From: Euglena gracilis
Taxonomy: Eukaryota > Euglenida > Euglenophyceae > Euglenales
NCBI GenBank assembly: GCA_039621445.1
Contig: CP154956.1
Location: 19,247,295-19,311,294 of the forward strand
Reading direction: 5' to 3'
Length of the DNA stretch: 64,000 bases
The notes beneath the pieces were generated by a model. The model saw only the letters and a list, made by a program, of their open reading frames with translations. It ran no database searches and had not been told where the DNA came from. Position 1 is the first letter of the stretch. Each line of letters begins with the position of its first letter. This document shows, in pieces, positions 36,942 through 48,009 of this stretch. A program made the translations under genes and the position numbers.

Positions 36942-39801
36942 CTTGGGGGGGGGGGGGCATTTCCTCCCCCCAGCAGTTGGTGAATAGACCCCACTGGGGG
37001 GGTACCAGCAAAACTTTGCTGCCTGGCTGTCTGATTGCCATTAATTGGCGCCACCATGATGTTGAAGCCCAGTTGTGCACGATCAACAGACAAATCAGGT
37101 CTGGGTTTAACATTAATCTCTGAACCCATTGGGGAATGATGCTCCAGGGGGGGTTTGCATAAACTGGGGGGAGTCCCCTCAAATCTGCCTTTAAGGCATC
37201 CACCAGCAAAGCCACTTGGTGGGGGTATCGACAAACAAATTGGGGGAATTTTTTGTTGCTGGGTGTGCAAAACATGTCCACCTCTGGCATTATGTTTTTT
37301 CTGAAAAACTGCAGAATGTGGTGAAAGATGTTTAGGTTGAGGGTGTAATCCCCTGGGTCCTTTTGCTCCCTGGTCAAGGAGTCTGCCAACTGTTCCTTTG
37401 TGGGAACCCAAACCACCTGCAAATTGATCTGCTTTTCTTGACAATGATACAGCAGGGGTTTTAGGATGTAATTTAGGTAGGGTTTTTTGCCTCCCCACTT
37501 TGTTAAATAACTTACAGCCACTTGGCTGTCCACATGAAGCACAATGGTTTGCTTTGGTTTGGCAAGTGCTTTTACTGTTTCCACTCCAGCCTGCAATTCT
37601 TTTTGATTGATATGAAGGACATGTCAGTCCCTCCAAAAATCTTGCACCTTTTGGCCTGAATCTTTGTCCAGCCCCCCCCATTGCCAGGTGCTGCTGTCTG
37701 AAAAGAGTTTTTGAGAGGCCTGGGATTGAAATGCTCTGCCTACACCTGGCTGCAAAAATGCCTTTAATTCCAGAATTTGGTCCTTGACCCCTTGGGGAAT
37801 GGTTAGGCTGTGATCCCAACCCCACTTTGTGTGCAAATCCACCATTTTGCAAAGTTGATCTGTCAGAATTCTGAGAAATGGCATTGAAACTAAATAGCTT
37901 CTGACTTGTCCCACAATAGAACTGAGTTTTCTGCAGCTCATTTTTTGTGCTGTGAGCACTTTTCCTAGCTCCTTTCTTAGGGATTTCAGTTTTTCCTGAG
38001 GAATTTCCAATTGGCCTTTTTTCAAATTGATCCATTGGCCCAAATGCTTTATCTCCTGTGTGGGTTCCAGACAAGATTTGGGGAGGTTTAATCTGAAACC
38101 TGCCAGTAAAAGATCTTGTTTCATTTCTGCCAAATGCTGGGCTGCTGTCTTTTTGCTGGGGGCTAACAGCAAAATGTCGTCTAGGTAGATGAAAACTACC
38201 TTTCCTTCCTTTCTCCATTTTCTTTCCCAGACTCTCATAAGAGTCATAAATTTTTGTGGCAGGCTGCTTATTCCAAAGCATGCAGCCTGAAATTGCCACG
38301 TTTCCCCCCCCACCTGCATGCAAACATGTTTTTCCAGACTGCTGTGCAGTTTTAAGTGGAAATATGCATCTTTCAGGTCTATTTTTCCACAGTACCAACC
38401 TTTCCTTAGATATGGGAAGATGTTTCCCATGTGTTCCAATCTGAACTTCTGGGGGGTGAAGTGGAGATTTAACTGTCGACAATCTGAAATCAGTCTTTCC
38501 TTGGTCTTTTCCCCTTCCTTTTTGGAAATGATAAAATAAGGGACAAAATGTTTTGCCTCCTCTGGGGTGATTTGCCTGGTTGCCCCTGCACATTCGTATT
38601 CTCTCAGAATTTTCTGGGCAGTCATTATTTCTTGGGGAGTTTTGAAGGGAACTTTTAAGGACATCTGAGGGGGGAGGGGAAGATCTGCCCTGACCCCTTC
38701 CCTTATTAGGTTTAATACCTCTGTGCTGGCTCCTGCCCTGACCCAATGGGGAATGCTGGCCTGCAGGGCCCTGAATGGGGGCACCCCTGGGTGTAATGTG
38801 TCTGGGGAGTCCACAGGCCCCATCACTGGGGTCCTTCCCCCTGGCTGCCCCATCACTGGGGTCCTGCCTGGTTGCCCCATCACTGGGGTCCTGCCTGGCT
38901 GCCCCATCACTGGGGTCACCTCTGGCCCTGCCATAGGGCTGCCCAAAGACAGGCTTTCCCCCTGATTTTGAAAGATTGGGGAAAGTCTGTGTCTGCAATG
39001 GGGAGGTACATATATAGCTGGGGGGTTTGGCTTGATTACCTTCTGGGGGGGCCCTTGTGTAGCCAATCTTGGGCCTCCCCCCCAAGGGCTGGTGTGATCT
39101 TGAATGCATTGGCCTCCCATGGCCACTTGATTTTGAATGAAATGGCCTCCATTGGCCTTGATATTTGCCCCCTGGCCTCCATTGGCCTCTTGGATATAAT
39201 GGCCTCCATTGGCCTTCCCCTGAAAGGGGGGCTGCCTGCTTGGATGGGCAGCTTCTGAGGGGTTTATGTTTGAGAGAGCTGTGGGGTGAGTTGGACATAC
39301 CTTTCCCCAGTGGGATCTGTCCAGGATTGGACACAGGCTGCCATAGCCTTGCACTTGGGCCCACTGCCCTCTTGGATGATGGCTGCCATAGCCATGATTC
39401 TGGGCCCCAGGCCCTGTCCAATGATGGCTGCGATAGCCTTGATTTTGATTTGAATCCTTTGGAGTTCTGATGTTTCTTGAGAGGCTGCCATAGCCTTTGC
39501 TTTCTCCCCTGGAAGGGGAGGAACTGAGAAAAAGGGGTGGAGTCTGTTGGACCTGTGATAGTTGTCCCCTTCTGTCTTCTTTTCCTGACCACAGTTGTCC
39601 ATGTTCCATGGCCATCATTTTGAGTGGGGGAGTCTGAAATCTTTGATGTGCTGGGGGGTGGGGGGGTTGCGATGGCCACGGACTGACGTGCTGCTGCCGC
39701 CTCTTCAGCTTCTGCAGCTGCTGCTGTGTGTCCACCTTCCCCAGCTTTCTTGAAAGTTCGTTGAAGTTCCTCTTGGCAGTCTGAATTTCTTTGCAGCTCA
39801 T
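36922..39801 (-). CDS. DIRS polyprotein: Gag-like region, reverse transcriptase, RNase H, methyltransferase-like domain; one in-frame TGA
   Basis: The N-terminal part has a coiled region (NELSRKLGKVDTQQQLQKLK) and Gly/Pro/Gln-rich repeats, including TPVMGQPGR units. RT motifs follow: KERLISDCRQLN, KIDLKDAYFHLKL, and the catalytic FIYLDDILLLAP with both Asp. RNase H has LFSDSSTWQWGG and, after a TGA at 37624-37626, HVLHINQKELQ, VLHVDSQVAVSYL and VWVPTKEQLADSLTR. The end has YANPPWSIIPQW, an NPPW motif like that of N6-adenine methyltransferases, a domain known in DIRS elements. The TGA falls inside RNase H and the reading frame continues directly after it, so it is a nonsense mutation or a readthrough site. 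Confidence 0.85.
38815..38935. repeat. Tandem GGGGTCCTGCCTGGCTGCCCCATCACT-type units in the Gag-like region
   Basis: Four near-identical units of about 27-30 bp keep both overlapping frames open, giving TPVMGQPGR in one and DPSDGAARQ in the other. Confidence 0.85.
39100..39490. repeat. Short imperfect repeats in the Gag-like region
   Basis: ATGGCCTCCATTGGCCT units (39110-39230) and GGCTGCCATAGCC(T/A)TG units (39340-39495) recur at 30-60 bp spacing. Confidence 0.7.
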
Positions 39802-40340
39802 TCTTCATGGAAGTCCGGTTGTGACTTTGTCTTCGTAATTGAAATATATTCTGGGATAATTCCAGTTGAACTCGGAGAGTTGAATTCTTCCTCCTTGAAG
39901 TCGAAGGTCAACAAAAAAGTTTGATCCACCAGTGAATAATTCGCCGATCTTCGGTGAATGTAATGCTTCTTTGCAAATATTTCCAGGTAAACTCGTTGCA
40001 GTAAATTCTTTCTCCTTGAGGTCGAAGGGCAGAATTAGGAATCAGCCAACTCCGGCAACAAAAAGCAGTAAGAAGCACCCCTCGCGCACGCACAAACACA
40101 CCAGAACAAAGCAGCCGGCAAGGAAAGCAGACCTCACCATCTCGCAGTGCGGAGCCCGAATGGTCTGAGGAGTGTTTTTCTGCGGCCTCCTTTGCTCCCT
40201 TGAGGGAAACCGCCAATTGAGGATGGGACACCGAGGGCCAAGCACAAAGACCTTGTGAGGCCATGCCTTGCTCGCTGGCTTTTTTGAGTTTGGCCATTCG
40301 GGCTCCGCAATGCGACATTGTGCGGCAGCTTGTGGCCACC

Positions 40341-40850
40341 AACGGGAAAATTCAGAGGAGGTGCCTTTTTTAACTTACAGAATCCCCCCCTTCTGCACTT
40401 GGTGTGTCGGTTTGTGTCCCGGTTTCAGGGCAGAGTGCCGAAAATTGTTTGAAAATGTCCTTTAGATAGCCTGATTTTGGGGTCACACGAAGGCCTGGGG
40501 GGAAGGACCCCCCCCCCCCCCAGGAGGTTGGGAGGTCCACCCTCCACCACCCCCGACCCACCAAGCACCCACGCAAAGGCGCCGAAACAGAACTTTGGCA
40601 CAAAAACCGGCGGCCCCCGGAAATACAGGAAAGTCTTGGTTGGGGTCGACCCCCCCCCATGAGGATACAGGGATTCCCGCACAGCCCCCCCCCCCCCCAC
40701 AGGGGTTGCAGGGGTTTGCAGATGAGATGCACATATTCTGGAGACTTTGTTCTACCAAGAGCCAACGTCGGTTCCCAGGCTGCATTTGCCGAAGAATGAA
40801 AACACACCCCTTCCCCCCCCCCCATTCAGGGTTAGGGGCTGCCCCAAGCG
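40341..40850. repeat. C/G-run repeat, GGTCGACCCCC type
   Basis: Contains two C-runs, GGAGGTTGGGAGGTCCACCC, a GGCACAAAAACCGGCGGCCCCCGGAAATACAGGAAAG string and GGGGTCGACCCCCC. It resembles the 26400 and 62630 copies. No gene. Confidence 0.5.
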
Positions 40851-40859
40851 GTTGGAGTT

Positions 40860-41810
40860 GGCTGATTGTGAATCAGACCCGTTTTAAGACCGCCCCACCT
40901 TTCTGGACGCGCAAGCAACGAACGGCAAAGCGGAGCTGTGGGAAGGAAATCTGTGCCCACCATTCCTTCTCGGATGGCGCTCCGGCGCCAAATCGGCGTG
41001 GCGTCCGGCCCTTTGGGCTTCTGCAGAAACACGGCCTGGGCCGCGGAGGAGCGGAGGCCACGCCGAGGGCAGTGACGAGCCAGCACACTGCCGTCCCGCG
41101 GAGGTGGAACACACCTCCACCGATGGCGCTTGGCCCGGGGGGGAGGGGGGGCTTTGGGGGCCAAAAGATGGCAGGCCGCAGGAGGCCAAAAGGCCTGAAT
41201 GGGGGGGGGGGCGGACGTCAAATTACCGATAAGACCGAAGTCCAAGTTTGAATGTAAGGGAAGGGAGGCCATGTTAAGCGGGGGGGGGGGGGGACCGCCA
41301 ACACACCTGGGGGCCCAATAGCGCAGGTAAGCGCCCGCTCGCATCGTCGGGCCATACCCTCGAAGCGCACTCGTACGCCATCATTGTGACATTTCTGGGG
41401 GGCGGACTGGGCTGCCCTGTGAACCCCCACTTCCCAACTTTGTCACTGGGCAGAGCGCCAACTTTGAGAGCGTCCCCCGTCTTCCACATCAAAGGCCCCA
41501 CCGGCGCACACCACCCTCGCCCCCCCCCCCACACAGCGTTCCCTCCGAAGCCGAAGGGAACGCGCAGTGGCAGCGTGCAGAGAATTGGCGGGACGCCCAG
41601 CAGACTGCCCGCGGAACTCGTTCCCCGGTGGGGCAGCCGAGCTGTCCGCCAGAAGTGCCGGGAGCGTGCACTGCGAAGCGCTCCGCGGTCACTGTCCACA
41701 AGTGAAGAACTTCTGGGAGAGTTGGGCGGCCCTCCCAGGGGGAGCTCCAGAATCCAGGTCAGGCTTTGGCTTAAAGGCCCCCGGAGGAGGTTCAAAGGCT
41801 CCACCCCCCC
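40860..41810. other. GC-rich stretch with open frames on both strands, undecided
   Basis: Around 40890-41120 and 41340-41770 the DNA is GC-rich without homopolymers, like exonic DNA here. On the minus strand one frame reads GDALKVGALPSDKVGKWGF. On the plus strand another reads LVPRWGSRAVRQKCRERALR. No splice chain or family supports either. Confidence 0.25.
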
Positions 41811-41814
41811 CCCC

Positions 41815-42450
41815 TTCAGGAAACTGTCACCTGACAGGTTGGACAGTACCGGAGACAGTTTTTTGGGGAGGGGGAATTTGCCACTTGGGGGTCACTAGAA
41901 AAAGCCACTGGCTAGACCACCCCCCCCCAGGGGACCTCCTTGCACACCAAGACAAGAAAAAAAAAACCTCCAGCGCCGCACCTCAAGGCGAAAATGGGGT
42001 TCTTTAATGTTTTTTTTTAAAAAAAAACGGTTCAACATGGGCTTTTTGACGGCCTTCTTTGAGCTGCAGGATTTGGGCCCTTCTCGACTCTTCCAGCCGG
42101 GTCAGGCTGCCAGCTGGCTGGACCCCCAGAACCAGTTCCCACTTGTGCAGCACTCCCCCCGACACTGGGAAAGTTTTTACCAGCTGGCCCTGTTAATAAA
42201 CACCCCTGGTCCTTTAGGATTCCACTCCCCCCCCCCCCCGGGCCGGGTGTTGGCAGGAAAAAGGTTCTGGCTGGCCGCACCCCCCCAGGTGGTTAGGTCT
42301 GGTTGAAGAAATCCCCCCGTGCAAAGTTTCTTGGTGGGAGGTCCAGCCAACTGGCTAGACCCCCCCCCAAAAGGCGTTGGCTGGAAAATAATGTGCTGGC
42401 GCTGGGGGGGGGGGGGCAACTGCTGCTGGGTTGGGAGTTTTCAGTCATAA
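41815..42450. repeat. Repeat-rich spacer
   Basis: Starts with a partial GGGAAACTGTCA-family unit (AGGAAACTGTCACCTGACAGGTT at about 41819). It then holds GCTGGC/GCCAGC-bearing C/G-run elements near 42090-42420. No gene. Confidence 0.45.
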
Positions 42451-42841
42451 TTAGGAGACAAAAAAAGGGGGAAAAAACATAAAAATTGATGAAACTTGGT
42501 ATATTTTTTGGCATTTTTTTTGCACCTCTTTTTTGAAATGGGAAAAGATTTTCTATACCTAAATCCCTAAGAAGCCAATAAAAAGAACCTGTGGGGCCTG
42601 GTGAAGCCTCTTTTGCCAGCTTTGAACTGTTAAAAAGTTGGTCTGGATAATGAACCCGCAAATAATAAACCTCCCTCCAGGGAGAGGGGAAGGGGACACA
42701 GGATTGAATGGAGGCATAACCCACACATTCAGCAGCGCAGTGAAGGTTGCAGTTGTGTTTGCACACGTACAAGTTGCTGTTTGCAACAACACACAAAAAC
42801 AAAAGAAACCAAAGGAACAAGCGCATCAGGTGGCAACTTCC

Positions 42842-43000
42842 CAATAGGTGAAAATTCAGTCACTCCGCCCCTTGTGGGGGAAACTTCAAGTATCTGGTTC
42901 TGAGAATGGGACAGCTGGGCCGTCGTGTCGGGGAACTTACACCGCCTGAAGAAGAGGCCGGTCCTGAGCGGCAAGCAGACGGTCGTTAGCCAGTCTGAGG
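42842..43000 (+). CDS. Putative last exon, low support
   Basis: After AAATTCAG a plus frame reads GGNFKYLVLRMGQLGRRVGE then LTPPEEEAGPERQADGR and stops at TAG near 43000. The minus strand is also open for 123 codons across the same bases (43100-42729), so the strand is uncertain. No family recognised. Confidence 0.25.
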
Positions 43001-43099
43001 CAAGGATTGGCGGTTTGGGTCCAGCTGGTATTTGCCTTCTTTTATCTGTTTTCGTGAACACCTTCAACACTGTAAGTCTTCCAATCTGGCTTTGGAACA

Positions 43100-43384
43100 T
43101 CGTTAGGTTTAACTTCTGAGACCCCCCCTCCCAGTCTCCTTCAACTGGGCAGCCTGAAGGAAGACAAAGCTGCTCTATCCATCAAAAACGCACATCCAAA
43201 CATCCGAAACTTTCATTCAGTCACTTCATCACATGAGCATTAGAATTCACCAAAAAAATAGCGACAATGCTTAACATAAGCCAAAGTCATACCACCCAAC
43301 AGACATCACCATGGTTGATCCATAACTGTCACATAAAATAACGAACAAAACATTGTTGAGAACATGCAAGAGGAACAATAGGGG
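43100..43384. other. AT-rich spacer, nothing seen
   Basis: No repeat motif or coding frame noticed. Confidence 0.4.
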
Positions 43385-43990
43385 GGGGTCACTCCACTTT
43401 TCGGGAAACCAGTCAGTCACTACCCCTCCCCCGGGGGGGGGGGGGTCGGCCTCTCTGGAATCCAAAGGAAATTTGACCAAAACCATGGGAAAAGGGCCAA
43501 AAAAAATTTCCGGCGCCTTCGGCACCAGGTCACTTCAGTGGTTTTTTGCCGACCCCATTTTTCAAAAATTTCAACATTTTCTCAAAATTTTGATTTTGAG
43601 ATTTTTGAAGCAAAAAAATGCCATTGAAAATCCAGAAATTTCCAGGAGAAACTATCATTTTAATTTGACGTGCCAAAATTTGGTCCAATTTTTTTTGACC
43701 TGCATTTTTTCACCCCCTCCTGAAAACTAACAATATTAAACCTGAAATTTTTGAGAAATGTTGTTTCTTGTGAACGACATTTCTTTGTCGTTCACTTTTT
43801 TTGTGAAAAATGTCGTTTTCCATCAAAAAAATTCTGTACTTTGGATTCATTTTTCAAAAAAAATTCAAAACTTATCCCCGGACAAAATCCCCTTTTCCCC
43901 GAATTTGGTGAAAATGCTGTGGTGGGGGGGGTGACCCACCCCTCCCCCACCTCCCAGGTGGGGGGGGTTCCCCTTCTGCCCTGCTACCAG
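43385..43990. repeat. ATTGTAT-family fragment and AT-rich repeat core
   Basis: 43385-43560 matches the GACTGACTGG/ATTGTAT family in reverse orientation. 43555-43740 matches, reversed, the AT-rich core of the element at 62100-62738 (CAAAAATTTCAACATTTTCT and TTGATTTTGAGATTTTTGAAGC). Confidence 0.6.
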
Positions 43991-44000
43991 GAGGGAGGGG

Positions 44001-44430
44001 CAGCAACTACCCCCCCCCCCCTAGTCGTATGACCGGGTTCCTGCAACCTGTGACCGGGGGGGGTGGTCATAACACCCCCATAACCTGCAACCTGTGACCG
44101 GGGGGTGGTCATAGATGAGGGGGCGGTCGTAGAAGTGTGTGAAAACTGTCTCAAAATGGCAGATTTACCCCCCCAAAATGTCCCATTTTTCAAAAATCCG
44201 GCGCTTCGCGCCGGCAGGGGGGACCTTATTTTGGGGGGGTCCATTTCATGGATTTTTGCTCGGACCGGCCAGGGGGGGGGACTTATTTTTGGGGGTTAAA
44301 TTTTTCGCAACCTGCAACCTGTGACCGGGGGGGGTGGTCATAACACCCCCATGACCTGCAACCTGTGACCGGGGGGTGGTCATAAATGAGGGGTGGTCGT
44401 ACGACTAGGGGGGGGGGGGTAAGTGACTGC
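44001..44430. mobile_element. Nested element with CTAGTCGTA ends and TGCAACCTGTGACCGGGG repeats
   Basis: The left CAGCAACTACC...CTAGTCGTA and right TACGACTAG...GTAAGTGACTG are inverted. Just inside each end are two tandem units of CTGCAACCTGTGACCGGGGG followed by TGGTCATA. The middle (44150-44300) is a copy of the GGTCCATTTCATGG repeat of 13640-13800. No convincing target duplication. Confidence 0.65.
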
Positions 44431-45018
44431 ATGACTGGGACCTTCGCCCCCTGGTTTTACTGTAGTGGGCCCCCCTCTTGGGGGGGGTCCGCTAAGAAAA
44501 CCACCCTTATATATAACTGTTTGGGCAAAATGGTTCCTGGGCAAGCCACCCTGTCAAGGTCTGCCAGGGTGGTCTATGCGAACTGGGTTCACAGCCAAAG
44601 ACTACACAAAAACCCCACAGTCCAGAGATGGGGCTAGTTCATACGTGGGCAGACAAAACAAGAACTTCGAACACAACCAGGGCGGAAGCCCAGGTGGGTC
44701 CGCCCAAAGAGCCATCCACCGCAAAGCAACGAAACAGCGGTGAAACCCGTGGCAACCGCCCCAGCAGCATCCTTCGGGTGGCTGCCGGGGCCTGTATGCC
44801 AACCCCTGGGCGGCTTGCTTAGGGGGGGCTCGGGGCTCGGGCCTAAGTCACGCCTGCAAAGGGGTGCAGGAAGACAACTGGGGGTGGGGGCGTCCAGGCG
44901 GTTGCACGGGCAAGAAGAAGCGATGGCACGGGCGCGATGGAAGAGGACGGAGGGAGGGCGATCGGGTGGGTTCCTCCTCCGGGGTCGTCAGCGAGACCGG
45001 GAGAGCAGTGGGACGGGG
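44431..45018. other. Spacer, unresolved
   Basis: Contains GTGGGTCCGCCCAAAGAGCC and an AGCCCGAGCCCCGAGCC-like GC patch. No supported gene. Confidence 0.3.
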
Positions 45019-45019
45019 A

Positions 45020-45267
45020 CAGGTAACTAGCCAACGGGAAGTCATCCGGACCAGCCCGCAACATATCGGTGTACGACGTTTCCGGTGGGACAATGGTAAC
45101 CAATTGCCTTGCGGGGGCATCCCCCAACCCGTCCCCCTTCGCCTTGGGGTCGATTTTGCGCGCTTTGATAGTCTGGGATTTTCGCACGCAATGCAACAAA
45201 GGCTCCCAAACCGGTTTCTTTGGGACATGTCTTCTGTCCTCAAAGGCGTTTACCACAGGAATGTGTC
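45020..45267 (-). CDS. Putative exon, unrecognised
   Basis: On the minus strand CCCTCCAG precedes the frame HIPVVNAFEDRRHVPKKPVW, then EPLLHCVRKSQTIKARKI and LVTIVPPETSYTDMLRAGPD. The composition is protein-like and the acceptor is canonical. The donor could be any of several GTs near 45020-45050. It could be a host exon or a retroelement scrap. Confidence 0.35.
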
Positions 45268-45299
45268 CTGGAGGGAGGGGGGAAGCCTTTGACCTGGCC

Positions 45300-46310
45300 C
45301 CTCCCCCCAGCAGAAAAATAAATAATAAAGAAAAATAAAAAGAAAAATAAAATAATAAATACCGCCCCAAATCACCATTCTCAAAAGCCGTTGGGGAAAA
45401 AAGCAACGTCTTGGTTGCTTGAGAAACTAAAATCCCGCAAATTCGCAGAATTTCAGGGGGGGAAAGATCAAACCAACAACAAAGCATCAAACAGCACAAC
45501 AAGGCTGAGAAAAAGCTCCAAGAATGAGGCACTGAACACACAACAGAAAATATCCTGACAAACCGGGAAATTGCAATACAGATTGAAACACGGTATCCTT
45601 ACATTGAGCAATGAAGCAAATAGGAATAGTTTGCTGAACCCTTGAAACCCCGCGGGACGACTACTTCGCTAGTGAGAAGCACCGATCTTGGAACGATTGA
45701 GAAGGAGGCCACCACAAAAGAGAAACAGATTCATAGATAAATGGGCGGCTGGGCCGGTGCGTTCCTTCGTTTGCGGATGGGAGGCTGACCCTCCATTCGG
45801 GGGGGGGGGGGGTTGCGTGAAAATCAGCCCATGATCTGCACGAAAACCTCAGAAACCTTGTAAGTCCATTTTCTCCAGAATTTGGGAGTTTCCTCTGCCT
45901 TCAAAAAGTTGGGTTTGTCACCCATCAGAGGTTTGTTTTAAAGGACCCGGGGAGGAGGCCGGACCCACCCACCAACTCCCTGGGGGGCACTTTTGGGGGT
46001 CCCCCTGAGGGATTGAATTTTGGGGTCCAAAAAAAGATCGGCACTTCGCGCCGAAAACAGATGAAAACCTTGGTGGGGGTCAGGCTGGGTGGGTACCCCG
46101 CCGGAGCTCGGCCGGGACCCCCCCACCCCCCCCCAGGTCACGAAAAAAAAATATCTTGCAGCCCATTCACATACCCCACCCTCACACCCCACAGACCCCC
46201 ACACACTCGGGGGGGAATTCCTTCCGCAAAAAAAAAATTCCTTGGCCGTTGTGCTCGCCTGGGGGGAGGTTCCCCCCAGACCCCAGAATCAAAAATAACA
46301 TGCACACCCA
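45300..46310. other. Spacer with an A-rich tract and a C/G-run repeat
   Basis: 45315-45360 is A/T-rich (AAATAATAAAG units). About 45940-46140 holds a C/G-run repeat with GGCACTTCGCGCCG. No gene. Confidence 0.4.
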
Positions 46311-46311
46311 C

Positions 46312-46329
46312 CCACCCACACACACACAC

Positions 46330-46361
<32 letters not shown>

Positions 46362-46396
46362 GCACACACATGTCACCCACACACACACACACACTG
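46312..46396. repeat. (CA)n with CG variants
   Basis: CA repeat with GCACG interruptions. Confidence 0.9.
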
Positions 46397-46711
46397 TCAC
46401 GCACTCATCCCACACAGCCGCCCTGGTTCGACTGCTGGTGCCACCTAACCGGCCGGAATGATTTCCAGGGATTTCAATTGAGCTATTAAGGCAGCGCGCA
46501 CACAAGGCAGCCTTTAGCTACTGCCCCCCCCCCCAGGGGGGCCAATAGTTAAACGAGGGGTGGGGGTTCGGACCCCCCTTGCGTTTAAGAAGATGGACTG
46601 GTCCCCTACTCCAGCTGTGTTTTTGCGCTCCCCGTCGCAGGTGTCCCGGCCAAATGTGTAGAATGAAAGGCCGACCCTTGGTCGGAGGTCTGGAGTCGGG
46701 TTTATTGAAGA

Positions 46712-46882
46712 TGATAAGATTAGGGTTTGGGTTATGGTTTAGGAATGGCGTTAGGGTTAGGGTTGAAGCCGTTCGGCCTAAATTTAGGCTATCAATAGAC
46801 CAAGTTCAGGCTTTTAGATTGGGTCGGAATTTTTGGCTGGTTTTTGGCCGAACTCCCTAACTTCCACCTAACCCTAACCCAG
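46712..46882. repeat. Degenerate TTAGGG block facing CCCTAA
   Basis: ATTAGGGTTTGGGTTATGGTTTAGG and GTTAGGGTTAGGGTTG at 46716-46766 face CCCTAACTTCCACCTAACCCTAACCC at about 46854-46880, around a 90-bp centre. Confidence 0.7.
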
Positions 46883-46889
46883 ATGCCGT

Positions 46890-47990
46890 TTGGAACAATG
46901 GTCGTAACCCGAGCTGTGCCAGTAAAAAAGCTAACCTCCACCCAATGATCTCATCAGGAACACTTGTGGGGGGGGCAGCCTTCGGACCGATTAATTGCTG
47001 TGGGGAGGTAATGTAGCAGACAGGGGCAGCTGAGAATGCTTCAGGGACAAAAGATTTCAACAAAGGTCAGATGGCTCGTCGAAGAAGTTGGTCGGATCGG
47101 AAAGGCGTCAGGATTCTTCAGGATGGCAATGTGCCGCAGTTTGCAGCAAGCATGCCATTGCCTTGGAATAAAGCCCTGTGGAAATCTGGGGACGTCAGGT
47201 ATGGCGTACAGGCACCCTGTGCAGGATCGGGAGTAGGCAGGGGTTTTTAAGACTGGGGGGTCCCACCCCCCACCCCCCCCCCCAGGGGTTCCGGGGACCC
47301 ACGTTTTAGGGGTCAATTATAGAGTCAAATTTTTTGGGAATTCACAACGAAAGAGGACCAAAAAGTGGCCGAAACCCCCACCTCTGGCGGGGGACCGCAA
47401 GGTCCAGGGGAGGGTCTGGCAGACCCACCCACCCTGCCCAGGTCCAACGTCAAACATATCCCTGCCTGAGTGGGGATTGCTTCCTTCCCACGGCTACGCG
47501 GGAGGGACTTATCCAGGGCGTTGCTTAGCCTGAGAGCCCCATCCCCAGAGGGGGTCCGGCCAGCAGCCCGGACCCCCCCCCCCAGAGGAAAAAACCTGCG
47601 CAAAGAGCCAGCAAGAAATTTGGAGGCTTCAAAAGTGCCAAAACAGCTTTTTCGGGATTTTCCACCAAATTGACAAAAAAAGATGCCGTAAGTTTTCCGG
47701 TGCAAAGCCGGGGAAGAAATTTTTTTTGGTTTCAGGGGGTTCCCCAGACCTCCCCCTCATCTCACGTCATGGCCTGAAGAGCAGAACCAGGTTAGGAGGT
47801 GCTGGGAGCCGTTGACCGTCATTTCCTGGGTCGTGGACTAGAGCACAGTGCGTCGGGGGCTTGGTGGCCCTGCACAGCAAACAAGGTAAGTCCCACCGGG
47901 CTCCGGCCCCGGCACTTGCAAAAAGGACCCCGGGGTCCATTTTGCTAGATATGGGAAAAAATGGACCACCTAGACCCCCCTATCGTATAC
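46890..47990. other. Spacer; one open minus-strand stretch
   Basis: The minus frame around 47230-47045 reads VPRFPQGFIPRQWHACCKLR then HIAILKNPDAFPIRP, protein-like but unassigned. About 47235-47720 is C/G-run repeat DNA. Confidence 0.3.
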
Positions 47991-48009
47991 ATAGATATCG
48001 GTGTGTGTA

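Larger units (their letters stand above)
36860..39808 (-). other. 982-codon overlapping frame in the DIRS element
   Basis: A second frame stays open over the whole RT-RNase H region. Its first 300 or so codons look like a nucleic-acid-binding Gag: EELQRTFKKAGE, an Ala/Glu run, GTWTTVVRKRRQKG, and repeated GQWRP, LWQP and DPSDGAARQ units. The part opposite RT has no motifs and is probably a shadow of the RT frame. Which frame encodes the true Gag is not settled; both N-termini look protein-like. Confidence 0.4.
35290..40340 (-). mobile_element. DIRS-like tyrosine-recombinase retrotransposon, near full length
   Basis: Order on the minus strand: 5' repeat region (about 40340-39900), Gag/RT-RNase H-methyltransferase-like ORF, tyrosine recombinase, 3' repeat region (about 36000-35290). 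The terminal regions share segments in inverted orientation: 40040-40130 against 35577-35665, and 40131-40170 against 35962-36000. The 3' region also has an internal inverted repeat of about 65 bp (35517-35582 and 35894-35961). RT plus a tyrosine recombinase, with inverted/split termini and no LTRs, defines the DIRS order. Confidence 0.88.

Noticed and set aside
41274-41804. 176-codon minus-strand ORF
   Set aside because: All frames are open in this GC-rich stretch and no splice chain or family supports one strand.
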